Shown: positions 11,983 through 25,037, counted from the first letter of the stretch. The stretch: 64,000 nt of DNA from Rattus norvegicus (GCF_036323735.1 NC_086034.1:43351439-43415438); one strand, 5' to 3'. Notes: generated by a model from the letters alone, not told the origin. Numbers and translations: made by a program.

Positions 11983-12996
11983 ATGGCATCATCGGAGCTC
12001 AATTCTCCCACCAAAGCAAACACACCAGAAAAGCAAGATCTTGATTTTAAATCACATTTGATCATGATGACAGAGGACTTCAAGAAAGACATAAACAACT
12101 CAATTAGAGAAATGCAGGAAAACATAAATAAACAAGTAGAAGCCTATAGAAAGGGATCACAAAAATCCCTGAAAGAATTACAGGAAAACACAATCAAACA
12201 GGTGAAAGAATTAAAAATGGAAGTAGAAGCAATAAAAAAAAAGCACAAAGGGAAACAAGCCTCGATATAGAAAACCAAAGGAAGAGACAAGGAGCCGTAG
12301 ATACAAGCATCACCAACAGAATACAAGAGATAGAAGAGAGAATCTCAGGAGCAGAAGATTCCATAGAAATCATTAACACAACTGTCAAAGATAATGTAAA
12401 GCAGAAAAAGCTACTGGTCCAAAACATACAGGAAATCCAGGACTCAATGAGAAGATCAAACCTAAGGATAACAGGTACAGAAGAGAATGAAGCCTCCCAG
12501 CTGAAAGGACCAGTAAATATCTTCAACAAAATCATAGAAGAAAACTTCCCTAACCTAAAAAAAGAGATACCCATAGACATACAAAAAGCCTATGGATCTC
12601 CAAATAGATAGGACCAGAAGAGAAAGCCCTCACGTCACATAATAGTGAAAACACCAAATACACAAAACAAAGAAAGAATATTAAAAGCAGTAAGGGAAAA
12701 AGGTCAAGTAACATATAAAGACAGACCTATCAGAATTACACCAGACTTCTAACCAGACTATGAAAGCCAGAAGATCCTGGACAGATGTCATACAGACACT
12801 AAGAAAACACAAATGCCAGCCCGGGTTACTATATCATGCAAAACTCGCAATTAACATAGATGGAGAAACCAAGATATTCCATGACAAAACCAAATTTACA
12901 CAATATCTTTCTATAAATCCAGCCCTACAAAGGATAATAAATGGTAAATCCCAACATAAGGAGAGGAGCTACACCCTAGCAAAAGCAAGAAACTAA
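11983..12996 (+). pseudogene. L1 ORF1 remnant
   Basis: Starts at ATG 11983 and runs to the TAA at 12994-12996. Known role of ORF1p: a coiled-coil, RNA-binding chaperone of the L1 particle. The open segment 11983-12270 covers the N-terminus and part of the Lys/Glu-rich coiled coil. The frame then shifts; further stops occur (TAG near 12609, TAA near 12749). The last open segment, 12760-12996, encodes the conserved C-terminal part, including KIFHDKTKFTQYL. It is not functional. Confidence 0.85.
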
Positions 12997-13084
12997 TCAT
13001 CTTGGCAACAAAACAAAAGAAGAAAAGCACAAAAACATAATCTCACATCCATATACGAATATAACATAATAAAATCCATGATTA

Positions 13085-14049
13085 TCACCCTGTACAAAGC
13101 TTAAGTCCAAGTGGATCAAGGACCTCCACATCAAACCAGATACACTCAAACTAATAGAAGAAAATATGGGGAAGCATCTCGAACACATGGGCACGGGAGA
13201 AAATTTCCTGAACAAAACACCAATGGCTTATGCTCTAAGATCAAGAATCAACAAATGGGATCTCATAAAACTGCAAAGCTTCTGTAAGGCAAAGGACACT
13301 GTGTTTAGGACAAAACCACAACCAACAGATTGGGGAAAGATGTTTACCAATCCTACAACTGATAGAGGGCTTATATCCAAAATATACAAAGAACTCAAGA
13401 AGTTAGACTGCAGAGAGACAAATAAACCTATTAAAAAATGGGGATCAGAGCTAAGCAAAGAATTCATATCTGAGGAATGCCGAATGGCTGAGAAACACCT
13501 AAAGAAATGTTCAACATCTTTAGTCATAAGGGAAATGCAAATCAAAACAACCCTGAGATTTCACCTCACACCAGTAGGAATGGCTAAGATTAAAATCTCA
13601 GGTGACAGCAAATGCTGGCTAGGATGGGGAGAAAGAGGAACACTCCTCCATTGTTGGTGGGATTACAGACTGGTACAACCATTCTGGAAATCAGTCTGGA
13701 GGTTCCTCAGAAAATTGGATATTAAACTACCTGAGGACCCAGCTATACCTCTCTTGGGCATATACCCAAAAGGTGCCCAACATACAACAAAGACACATGC
13801 TCCATTATGTTCATAGCAGCCTTATTTATACTAGCAAGAAGCTGGAAAGAACCCAGATGCCCTTCAACAGAGGAATGGATACAGAAAATGTGGTACATCT
13901 ACACAATGGAATATTTCTCAGCTATCAAAAACAATGACTTTATGAAATTCATAGGCAAATGGATAGAACTGGAAAATATCATCCTGAGTGAGGTAACCCA
14001 ATCACAGAAAAACACACATGGTATGCACTCATTGATAAGTGGCTATTAG
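13085..14049 (+). pseudogene. L1 ORF2 C-terminal remnant
   Basis: Encodes the Cys-containing C-terminal region of L1 ORF2 in two overlapping frames (13166-13816 and 13807-14049), so at least one frameshift separates them. Endonuclease and reverse transcriptase domains are absent through the internal deletion. It ends at the TAG at 14047-14049, after the conserved NTHGMHSLISGY. Confidence 0.85.
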
Positions 14050-15061
14050 CCCAAATGCTCAAATTACCCTAGATGCACAGAACACATGAAACTCAAGAAG
14101 GATGACCAAAATGTGAATGCTTCACTCCTTCTTTAAAAGGGAAAAAGAATACCCTTGGGAGGGGATATGGAGGCAAAGTGTAAAACAGAGGCAGAAGGAA
14201 CACCCATTCAGAGCCTGCCCCACATGTGGCCCATACATACACAGTCACCAAACTAGATAAGATGGATGAAGCAATGAAGTGCAGGCTGGCAGGAACCAGA
14301 TGTAGATCTCTCCTGAGAGACACACCCAGAATATAGCAAATACAGAGGTGAATGCCAACAGCAAACCACTGAACTGAGAACAGGACCCCTGTTGAAGGAA
14401 TCAGAGAAAGGCCTGGAAGAGCTTGAAGGGGCTCGAGACCCCATATGAACAACAATGCCAAGCAACCAGAGCTTCCAGGAACTAAGCCACTACCCAAAGA
14501 CTATACATGGACTGACCCTGGCCTCCAACCTCATAGGTAGCAATGCATAGCCTAGTAAGAGCACCAGTGGAAGGGGAAGCCCTTGGTCCTGCTAAGACTG
14601 AACCCCCAGTGAATGTGATTGTTGTGGGGAGGGTGGTAATGGGGGAGGATGGGGAGAGGAACACCCATGTAGAAGGGGAGTGGGATGGGTTAGGGTAATG
14701 TTGGCCTGGAAACCGGGAAAAGGAATAACAATCGAAATGTAAATAAGAAATACCCAAGTTAATAAAGATGAAAAAAAATGAAGCTAAAAAAGTAAACTAT
14801 TGACATATTTAAAACCATAATATTTAATAGATTATATTTTTAGAAAACTGTTAAGTCACACTCCTCTGACATATTACCATTGGATAAAATAAAGTTTTAC
14901 CACATTACTGACTTATCCAAATTCCTCTATTCTTATAAACATCCAATTTGCTTTCTTGAGAAATCTATTTAAAAGGCTGCAAACTTAAATCAATGAATTT
15001 ACTGTGGATGCATAATATTATGATAGGTTCTTACTCCTGCATTTTAACATTAAGTTATAAA

Positions 15062-15095
15062 TCATGTTTTTGTGTTTGTGTGTATATGTATGTGT

Positions 15096-15158
<63 letters not shown>

Positions 15159-15290
15159 ACTTCTGTGCCTAGTACCTGCAGAGGCTAAACGAGGGCATTG
15201 GATTCCCTTGGAACTAGAGTTACAATAGGTTGCAAGCTGTTATATGGGTGCTGGGAATTGAACCTGAATCCTCTAAACAGCCCCAAGTTT
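15062..15290 (-). repeat. B3-type SINE with (TG)n expansion
   Basis: A TG run of about 60 bp leads into CAGAGGCTAAACGAGGGCATTGG and GGTGCTGGGAATTGAACCTG, diverged words of the reverse-oriented B3 SINE. The TG tract lies at the SINE 3' end, where such tails commonly expand. Confidence 0.75.
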
Positions 15291-16526
15291 TTCTATGTAC
15301 TTTAACTTGAAGAACCATATTTTAATTTCAACAAATAAATAAATATATGTAGTTTTTACTTAAAACTTTTAAACCCTTAAATAATAGATCTCTCCTAAAT
15401 TATTAGACAAACTTAAGCTATACTTTTCATGTTGTGATGATTATTATATCATATCAGATGAATATAACTGGCATTCTTATAAAAGCTACAATATAAAGTA
15501 CAGTCTACTTTTTATTGATGACATTCCTAATATTAAAATTTTATTAAATATAATATAAGTAAATGAAAACATTTCAGTTAATATACTTTGTATTATGCAT
15601 GTTAATTGAACATATCAGAAACATTTTATTTTATCTTCTAAGTTTCAAAGTCAAGTTAAATAAACCTATATTACTTACCTTACATCTAATTTCTGTGTAT
15701 GAATATTGATATAACTATTACAATCTTAGTGAATTCATATCTTTTCTACAAATACTCGAGATAAATCTATCAGTCAATCATATAGATATTATTGAGAGTA
15801 GAGTTCAGAATAAAATAATGGTCATTCCAGACTTACATTTTGCTCAAATGAAGCAGCTATAATACCATTTCCCAATATTTATGAAAATTACAGCAAAGTT
15901 TGTTTACAGTGTTATAAAATCAAAATTTAATCAAACCAATACTTTCTTCAAGGTAAAACATGTTGAGCTATGAATAAGAGGTCACACATGCATGCACACA
16001 CACAGAAACAGACACACAGAAACACACATATGTACATATACAGAGAGACATATAATGATACTTATTGATTAAATATTAAGAATGTAGAAGGCTGCATATG
16101 AATGAGTTAAAGAAAGGAAAGGAGAGGAACATTCAAGTTGAACAAGGTATAGTTTAAAGTCAAGTGGGTGCAAACAAATGATGAGTGTGGTGAATAAGAA
16201 TTATCTGCATGTCTGCAGTTCTAATAGTTTGTAAAAAGATCAAGCTTCCTAAGGGACACAGTTAAACAGTGCTTCATGAGCACAATTATTAAAGTTTATA
16301 TTCCTCCAGGCACAAAGGAAAGCACTGGGAGCGTTATTCACCTACAGAACAGACCCAAGAGAGCCACATAGATGCAGAGAGCAACTAGATAATAGGCTTT
16401 AGCAGAAATTCAGGTGAGTGAAAATTGATGTTTCCCAAGGTGGATTGAAATGTGAAGATGGATTGTGATAGAGCATAGTGACAGAACTGTATCTGTCTGT
16501 GTTGAAAAAATTATTAAGACTAAAAT

Positions 16527-16593
16527 GTATATATATGTATATATGTATATAAAATGTATATATAAAATGTATATATATACATATATATGTATA

Positions 16594-16660
<67 letters not shown>
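16527..16660. repeat. TATATG / (CA)n / (TA)n compound microsatellite
   Basis: Directly visible TATATGTA units, then about 28 bp of CA repeats, then about 30 bp of TA repeats. Confidence 0.9.
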
Positions 16661-16662
<2 letters not shown>

Positions 16663-18904
16663 ATGTTTCATGACCCTCAATGAGATAGGGAATACGGAAT
16701 GAGATATAAATCTTTATTTAACTAACCAAATTACTATGTCTCACAAGAGGATATATTCAGTAGGAAGCTTGAGCTTTGTCTAGGCGGCTTAACTGAAAAA
16801 CGTTTGGGTATGAGGGTCTCATAGTTTAACTACATTTTTCCGAGTTCTAGGCAAGTAGATGCTGCTATATAAAAGTGGGTAACTGCCATAGTATTTTCTC
16901 CCAAGCATTTTGAGTAACAGCTTAAGTAAAGGAGTAATCAGGTATGTTCAGAGATTTCCTGGGTGTGTGTTGTAGTGCATTGATATTTCACAGGGAAGAG
17001 TCCCAGGAAATGAATTTCTTGTGTACATAAAGAATATTAAGAATGGGATGTATTATCTGGTATAAATTTAGAAAGAGAAGATGAGAGAGAAAAAATTGAG
17101 ACTTTTGTCTTTTACTTATGAACATGACAGTACATGGTAGAATAAGGAGAGCTAGCTATTTGACACTTAGACATGATGTCATCGACACATGTACTGAGTC
17201 ATCTTCATAGCTATCTTGGGATATATGCTGTTTGAAGACAGGTTAGACACACCTGCCTCAGGGGATATAAGGGAAATCACATTATTTCACTTAGTTTATA
17301 GAGGCTAGGTTTGCCTGTGGAACAGAGAAGAGATTGATGGGGAGGACAGACAGGCCCTCATGTGAGTTACTCTGTACTACATTGTATAGCCTGTCTTCTC
17401 TGTAAAATCTCATTGAAATTTCCTATCCCATTCCCACTCTACTACATTCCTTCAATACCTTACATATCCAATACCTTACATGTCAATACCTTACATGTCA
17501 CCTTAAAATAATATTTTATCTTTTAAATAATTTGGAAAATCTATTTTGTTTATATTGAACATGTGCACACCATTTTCTTTATTGTAAAGACAAGAGAGAG
17601 GGTTCAGTAGCTATAACAGAGTCCCCATAACACATAAAATCTAAAACGTCTTATATATGGTCATACATAGAAACAGCTTGCCATCCTTTGTTTTAGAGAA
17701 ATGGAGTGTGTTTATTGGCAGCTCTGAAGCTTCATCATTAAGATTATTAGCATAAGTGAGACTTTTTTCTCTCTTAACATTTTCTTAGATTGGTTCACAT
17801 GTGTAGTTTAGGGATGATGAGTTAAATAAGGGTTATAATATTACCATGTCAGTGAATAAAAGAAAATAGTTCAAAGTAACTGAAGATTAAAATTAGTATG
17901 ACTGTAATAATGGAGGAAGCAGGATGAGGCCAGCGCATTACCAATAGGATATAGATTATATGGTAGGACCTCGAAGGATATGAGAGCAATAAGGTATTTC
18001 TTTGGCTTCAGTATAGTAAATAACCTCAAAACGTGGATGCAAGTTAAAAAGGGGTGCCTAAAATTTAGCTTATGTGTGGTTTGCAGTGGTTAGGAAGTAT
18101 AAGCTTTAGAGGTTTAAATAGCTAGGTGGAAGGAAGGCCAAAATTACTGTAAGAGAAAATGTTATGTCTCCTGTGTACTACGTGTCAAGGTCATATTAAT
18201 ATTAGGACCCTTGGCTTGGCCCAGCAAATACCTCTTTGACTTTAAGCAAGAACATTACATTTACATAAATAAAGAAGAGTTTTATCTAGAAGTGTCTGAA
18301 AGCCACCTGGTGATTTATGGGTATGAGATAAAGAACAGTACAAATCTAAGTGAGAAAATTCTTAAAACCAAGTGCCAATCTTTACAAATAACACAATGCT
18401 ATGTGAAAAAGTGTGTTTTTAAAATCAGTTGTATCTACTTTATGTTTCAGGTGGCTTGGAAAGCAAAATTATTTCACAGCCATAAAGACCTTTCAGGAAA
18501 ATTACTGCCTTATTATGCTTCATTCACATGGTGAGAACACTCAGTTCTTCCTTCAAAATGTTACTGTGTTTGATTTCAAAGGCTTGGCCTCATCATTTTA
18601 AAAATAAAACTTTAAAGGAGGATGATGAATGCAGTAATCATTTTTCAACAGTGCACCCATAAAAAGCAGATGTAGAATAATTTCAATGGCAAGTAAGTCT
18701 GAGTTGTGTCTGCTGGGTCACTGGAGGGAGAACTCTGAATGGGAAAATAAATCCTATTTAGATGACTTTGGCTGACATAATCTAGTAGACAGTTCAAACT
18801 TTCTTTTCAGTCCTTGAATAATGGATAATTTTTAACATATTTATTGTCTTGAGAAATCATTTTCCTTTATATGTTGAAAAGCTAGGATGGTATCTTCTTG
18901 GTAG

Positions 18905-19055
18905 AGTGTGTGTGTATATATACATGTATATATGTATATATGTGTGTATGTATGTGTATATATGTATATATATGTATATATGTATATATATGTATATATG
19001 TGTATATGTGTATATGTATATATGTGTATATGTGTATATGTATATATGTATATGC
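18905..19055. repeat. (TGTATA)n microsatellite
   Basis: About 150 bp of variable TGTATATATG and TGTGTATATG units. Several apparent open frames here on both strands (Tyr/Ile-rich) are artefacts. Confidence 0.9.
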
Positions 19056-19652
19056 AAGCAAAATTAGAAAAGCACATGTACATAAACTTACATAGACAAA
19101 TTTCTCTAAGAATGAATGTTAAACTAATTTTTTTCAAAAGACCAAGTGGGAAATAATTCATGCTTATTTAATAGAAAACATGAAAATACCTCCTATGTAT
19201 CATTGGGTATATGCACAGATTTGAAAACTTGTGGGTTGATGTCTATATGAAGGTGAGGGCAGGCAAAAGATAAGGCAAGGCCTGTGACTGGGCAGTGAAA
19301 AAGAAAGGCAGACTGAGCCTTTTAGTGATGTGATAGAGAGTATGAAAGAGGGACAAGGAAGGAACATGGAGGAAGAGAAGGACAACCCAGACCTATATGG
19401 CTTTAAATAGCCACAGGAAGCTATGAATATCTTATAAGGGATGGGTAATTACAGGATAATTTGTCTTATCTGGGTGGGTAGTTTATATCAATATCAATTG
19501 GCTAAGAGTATTGTGTGGACATTTTGTGGGGTGAGAATTTACTGCCATAAATCTCATTGGTAAATTACAAGCCTTTAGTGTTTTGATTTTACCGAGTTAT
19601 AGGAATTTGTGACAGCTCAGATGGAAAATTCTGCTTTAATATCTCCTGCTAT

Positions 19653-20248
19653 GTCCTTGGAAGCTCTGGTTGGTGGGCATTGTTGTTCATATGGGGTCTC
19701 AAGCCCCTTCAAGCTCTTTCAGTCCTTTCTCTGATTCCTTCAATGGGGTCCCGTTCTCAGTTCAGTGGTTTGCTGCCGGCATTCGCCTATGTATTTGCCG
19801 TATTTCGGCTGTATCTCTAAGGAGAGATCTACATCCGGTTCCTGTCGGCCTGCACTTCTTTGCTTCATCCATCTTATCTAGTTTGGTGGCTGTATATGTA
19901 TGGGCCACATGTGGGGCAGCCTCTGAATGGGCGTTCCTTCAGCCTCTGTTCTAAGCCACTACCCAAAGACTATACATGGACTGACCCTGGACTCTGACCT
20001 CATAGGTAGCAATGAATAGCCTAGTAAGTGCACCAGTGGAAGGGGAAGCCCTTGGTCCTGCCAAGACTGAACCCCCAGTGAACGTGATTGTTGGGGGGAG
20101 GGTGGTAATGGGGGAGAATGGGGAGGGGAACACCCATAGAAAAGGGGAGGGGGAGGGGTTAGGGGGATGTTGGCCAGGAAACCGGGAAAGGGAATAACAA
20201 TTGAAATGTAAATAAGATATACCCAAGTTAATAAAGATGGAAAAAAAT
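19653..20248 (+). mobile_element. L1 3' end with 5' inversion (twin priming)
   Basis: Positions 19653-19951 are L1 3' UTR in reverse orientation. 19952-20248 is the adjacent, more 3' part in forward orientation, ending in an A-rich tail. The two parts meet almost exactly at consecutive consensus positions (compare the intact order at about 14190-14790). This is the classic product of twin priming during L1 integration. Target-site duplications were not clear. Confidence 0.88.
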
Positions 20249-22850
20249 TAAATCAAGGGCTAGGGTCAAGGAAGATATTATTAGGTTTGAAGGTAATACA
20301 ATTTACTCTAGGCTCTGTGTATATGCTATTGACTATGAAAAATGTGTAGGAATATATATATATATACATATATATAAATATTAATATATTAAAAAATTTT
20401 CCTTCTCAGTAAACTAGCAAATTAGTTAAAATAACTATGTTCTTCAGGTAACTTATATACATTTTTTCCAACAAAAAAGCAATAGACACACTAGGTCATA
20501 TCAAAACAGAGCAAAACAAGGCATATAAAAAAGATAACATCCTGCTTACAATCCCAGAACCACAGGGACAGACCCAAGTCCCATGAGTTCCCAGCTGATG
20601 GGGTGGACATAGTAACAAGCTAGCCTCTACTATGCAAACTACCTTTCAACTAAACCAAAGGGAAAGGAAACAAAAAAGAAAAAAAAAAGAAAAAGAAAAC
20701 CAACCTAAAGAATATGATATTTATGGAGCATCCTAAGTAAATTTCACAAAGAACTTTCTGTCCTACACTGTAGTCTCTTCTTTGAATCCTTGATAATAGT
20801 TCAGTTTTTCAATTTTTTAATTTTTTTATTTCATTCATTTTCTATGACACTTTCATATATCAAGAAAAATCTCACAGCTTATTCATGTACATGTCAAGAT
20901 ATTGTTGAGAACATCAACAGAATCAGCCAGAATAGTTAATTAATTAATAATTTATTAATTATTTTCCTCTTAAAATTCTTTTTTAGTTTTAAAGAATAAA
21001 AAATTTTTGAACAATGTTAGAAATCCTAAAATCTATTTTCACGCTAAGAAATTAATAATATATGCTGGTAATGGCTGTTTATATTTGAACTAGTAAAATT
21101 TTATACAGATTTTCATCCAGTAATTTAAAATGTTATATTATCTAAATAGTTTTCAAAATATGTTGAAGTGTTTCTCTGATGCTATAATATAAATCAAATT
21201 TTATTAATATGACTTTAAGCTATACATTTGCTTAAAATAAATGTAAATTTTAAATTTTAGTTTGTTAAGACAAAAATAAATACTTGCTTTTCCAGGAATT
21301 GTTTTCTAACTTTTATGTAAGTATACATTATAAATTTGATGTAATGATGGCCTGTACATAGTTTATTATTAAAACTAGTAATTTTGTTAGGATTAAAATT
21401 AACTACATTTCAATATTTTTAAAGATATGTTTTGCAGGTTTTTTTAAAAAAAAATACAAGGATGCTCCATTAAAAAAAACTAGTTAAAAAGAGAGGCCAT
21501 GAGATCACATAGAAATTATTGCATAAGCAGTACCCCCTTTTTTGAAATTTTTCTGTACTCATATTCAGCCATGGTCCAAATAATTCTACCAAATTTCAAA
21601 AAATCATAAATCTTGTTATAAGTATTGTGATGATCTGCATTCTACTCTGAAACACCCATTTGTCCAGTGTATCCACAGTCTATATCTTACCCATTGGTCC
21701 AGTGTATCCACAGTGTACATCCTACCCATTGGTCCAGCACATTCACAGTATACATATCACTTTTTGTCTAGTGTATGCACAATATAGATACTACCCATTT
21801 TCCCAGTAAATCCACAATGTACACGCTAATCATTTGTCCAATGTATCCACAGTGCACATAGTACACACTTTTCTAGTGAATTTACAGTGTACATACTATT
21901 CATTTGTCCACTGAAACAACAGTGTATATACTACCAATGATCCAGCAGTTGATAGAGAGTGACCCAAGCCAGACATATGAGGCAAAAGAGAGAAATTATA
22001 TTTTAATTAATATACTGCTATACCTGTCCTTTTACTTTTATTTTTCTAATATTTTACTGTATATAACAGTATGATAGATATATGTATATGAATTATAAAT
22101 GTGTATAAGGCTCAGTATTCTACTATTTCAAATATCCATTGAAAATTTTAGAACAGATTCCCCAAGGGATAAAGTAAAAAGCAGTGTATTATGAAAGTTC
22201 TTTTCATATAGATATTTGTAAAAACAATTTATCTTATTGCTATACTAAAATTAACATACCCTGGAAGATGTAAAATTCTAAGTACATTTAATAGAATTCA
22301 TGGAGGAATGACTTTTTTATTTTCTTAAAATTTATTTTAAATATAATTAAAGCACTTGTACAGATGTGCTTTCAATACTACACATGTTGTTAATGGAAGT
22401 TAGAGAACATTTCATGTTGCAATGTGCAGCAAGGTATGAGTAAAGATTGTAATTTGCTACACCTTATAAAAGTTAATTGGTAATTCTAATGCAATAATTT
22501 TTATGCTTCTTTGTCTATTAGAAAAGAAAAATTTAGATCTAAAACAAAAATTCTAGAAACTTTTTTCCATTTCATTGCTCTCACCTTGATATATTAGAAG
22601 CAAAGCAAGAAATCACTTTTTGTCTTTGAATTTCATTAGTCTTTCATTTTGTTTTTCTTTGAGTCTGATAAATCCTAGAGAAAGCACAGAGAATAAAAAT
22701 CGGGCAGGAAAACATTAAAACAAAATTGGACATACATTTTTAACTCCCAAAGATTTCCTAGATTGACTGTTCCTCAATCTTTTCCCATCGGATGTTCATA
22801 CACACACAAGATTTTCCCTAAATGTTGTAAGGTCAGATTCCCTCAATAAG
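20249..22850. other. Intergenic DNA between the converging genes
   Basis: Very AT-rich. No gene is recognised. It contains a short TA tract (20357-20375) and the 35-bp minisatellite at 21655-21950. The stretch 20541-20650 is somewhat richer in GC but unassigned. Confidence 0.5.
21655..21950 (+). repeat. 35-bp minisatellite, about 8 copies
   Basis: Diverged tandem copies of a 35-bp unit containing CCATTTGTCCAGTG and ATCCACAGTGTACAT. Successive unit starts at 21655 and 21690 are exactly 35 bp apart, and the phase holds through about eight units. The units differ by many substitutions, so the array is old. It lies just beyond the end of Gpm6a. Confidence 0.85.
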
Positions 22851-22899
22851 AGTCTTGCCCAGGTGGCATCCTAGTGCATTGAAAAAGACTGCACACACA

Positions 22900-24884
22900 A
22901 GAAGAGCAATGAACAAGACAGACAAAAACCACTGCAGAAACTAATATTAAATACACAAAGTACACAAGAGTATTTATTACATTTTGCAAGCACTTTGTTC
23001 TACATTTCAAAAACGCCACCATCAAGCTGTTGGCACATTTATGTACAAAACAGATTACTTGTAATGCCTGCTACAAAGCACTCCATGAAAATACAAACTC
23101 TAAAACCAGAAATAAAAGCCAAAATGTCAACATCACTACATAAATTTAAAAGACAGTTTTAAAAATCATTACACACTGTAGACACAGAACTGAAACACTA
23201 TAATATAGAATTTAAAGAAGCCCATTAATACTTTTGCTGAATATCTTTAATACTGCATATGTCAGAAAAAATGTTGAACCATTAAGATAATCTAAGTGTT
23301 AAAAAAGCAAAAGGACCCCAAAATTAATATTACAGAATGCATAATCATGCCACAGATAACGCTAGTAATACCCCCTACCTACTACAAGAACTTGTAAAAT
23401 TACTGATGATGCATGACTAGTAGTTGTACAAAGATTGTTTCACTCAATAAATTTTATTGGGAATGCACTTACACTGAAGGAGGATTTCACAATGGTCAAA
23501 TCAGTGCACAATACTACCTAGGTTTATACACTGACAGAATTTCTTGTCAGGCTACATCATTATTTTAAATGACATTCACAGCATTCTTGTAGCATTAGAA
23601 ATAATCAAAAGAGAGTCCAGGTTAAAACAAACACGAAATTTGGTCCATTAATACTGATTGTTTTTCTTTTAAAATTGGTCTGATATAGGTACTTCTTATA
23701 AATGAATATGAATGAACATTCGGTTAAAATGACTTACTTGAAATAAAACCACAAAATATATCACTACACTCCAAAACAATACATTCTCTAGTGGCCTCTG
23801 ACCACCCTTTAGAAAACACTACAGGTAAACCAACATAGATTGGAAGGCTGCAAGCAAAGCTATTATATTAATGGAAGTCTTTTCAAATATATCATACACA
23901 TTTTAAGAAATAGCTTACAGAGGTGCAATCCATTAAAAGTTTTAAGTGGGTAAAACAAGTCTTGAGGGTTTAGTGTGCTTATGTTTAAGATACCACCTTC
24001 ATAAAGGTAATTAATTTTCCACATTAGCATATTAAAAGATCCAATCCAGCCACTGCATAAGTCACAAAAAGATCATTCTCCAACAGTCCACAGTAGTTAT
24101 TTCCATGATAATTGTTTCTATACTAAACTTTAAAAGGTAAGCCCAGTGTCACAATCTTAGAAAGGCAACTGGCCATGCATTAGCATTACTGTTTCTACAT
24201 GCTCACAACATAAACATGAGTAATCAGAGAAATACCTTTTAAGTACATCAAAGAAAAAAATACAATGTTAACAAAGATAAGAAGCACTTTTTTTAACCTA
24301 CCCTTATAAATTTAGAAATTGCACCTTAGATTGATGAAAACATTAACCAGGGCCAATAGCCATGTGGCCACTGATCTCCAGACTAGATTCCCATATCAAG
24401 AAGAGTGATCATGATGTCATTTCTGTCACTTGTTCATAATGTACAATGGTCCCTTTGAAGGTTACCTGTAGTTAAACTAGTTACTGAAATCAAAACTAAA
24501 ATGTATAAAAAGCTATTTTCTCTTTCAAAACATAAGAAACAATGAAAAAAGTGTTATGTGTGATATGTGGGAGGTGATTAAAAATCAAACAAGTATTTGC
24601 ATGTGACAATGTTAATATCTTTGATCTTACAGAATAACTAAATCAGTTTGAGAGTTAAAACAAAAGACTGAATAGGAGCTTGTAGAAGAGAGTTGGCTAT
24701 TCCAATTTAACAAATTAGGAGATTGAATGCTAACCAGGAAAGAGTTATACTCAGGTGATTCATTAGTCACCCTACATATCTTTGATGAGAAGCACTCTTT
24801 GTTTTGCTTTTCACAGATTGGATGGTTGGATGGCCCTTAATTAAACACCAATGCATTCAAATGGGAAGGAACAATGAAACTTAT
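22900..24884 (-). other. Gpm6a: Gpm6a 3' UTR (inferred)
   Basis: About 2 kb directly after the Gpm6a stop codon holds no recognisable transposon, unlike the surrounding DNA, which fits a conserved long 3' UTR. On the - strand, AATAAA hexamers occur at 23453-23458 and 22973-22978. The second would give a 3' UTR of about 1.9 kb. The exact end is inferred. Confidence 0.55.
22973..22978 (-). terminator. Gpm6a: Candidate distal poly(A) signal of Gpm6a
   Basis: TTTATT on the + strand is AATAAA in the gene's sense, about 1.9 kb after the stop codon. A second candidate lies at 23453-23458. Which one is used cannot be decided from sequence. Confidence 0.35.
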
Positions 24885-25037
24885 TTATGTGTATGCATTG
24901 AGCCGCTCTTTGGAGCGGGTGGAATGAATGTCATGAAGCTCTTGCTCCTCCTTTGACTTGATGTCTTCATACTTCTGCATCCGGCAGGCATCTTTCACAT
25001 AGGCCCAGTTGGCAGACAGAACCATAAGGTAGTGAAC
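24885..25037 (-). CDS. Gpm6a: Gpm6a last coding exon (exon 7)
   Basis: Neuronal membrane glycoprotein M6A (PLP/DM20 family) is a four-pass protein that promotes filopodia and neurite growth (family knowledge). This exon encodes the end of transmembrane segment 4 and the cytoplasmic C-terminus, from VHYLMVLSANW to the terminal RLNAYT and a TAA at 24885-24887. The acceptor reads TTTCTATCAG just before GTTCAC. The exon starts in phase 0. Charged residues follow the membrane segment (SKEEQELHDIHSTRSKER). With the other five exons, the coding total is 800 bases. Adding the 37 bases expected from the missing first exon gives 278 codons plus stop, the known M6A length. Confidence 0.96.
   Translation of the reverse strand, partial: VHYLMVLSANWAYVKDACRMQKYEDIKSKEEQELHDIHSTRSKERLNAYT

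Larger units (their letters stand above)
10810..14788 (+). mobile_element. L1 with 5' UTR but large internal ORF2 deletion
   Basis: This L1 has its 5' UTR (a repeated unit, period about 586 bp), an ORF1 remnant, the ORF2 C-terminus, the 3' UTR and an A-rich tail. It is flanked by copies of AAAGTAAACTA at 10799-10809 and 14789-14799, so both ends are defined. The sequence follows L1 to the expected ORF2 start (near 13055-13070), then jumps into the ORF2 C-terminal coding region. Most of ORF2, including endonuclease and reverse transcriptase, is missing. ORF1 is also broken. The copy could only have moved using enzymes supplied by another L1, or the deletion happened after insertion. Confidence 0.93.
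14800..19652. other. Intergenic DNA with microsatellites
   Basis: No gene recognised. It holds a B3 SINE with a long TG tract (15.06-15.29 kb), a TA/CA microsatellite (16.53-16.66 kb), a small three-copy tandem of CAATACCTTACATGT (17.45-17.50 kb) and a TATATG/TGTATA microsatellite (18.9-19.06 kb). Short open frames over these tracts are repeat artefacts. Confidence 0.55.

Noticed and set aside
16399..16683. Open frames rich in Tyr, Ile, Val and Cys on both strands
   Set aside because: They translate TA/CA microsatellite sequence; both strands stay open because the repeat lacks stops.
18841..19161. Several overlapping open frames on both strands
   Set aside because: Artefacts of the TGTATA microsatellite.
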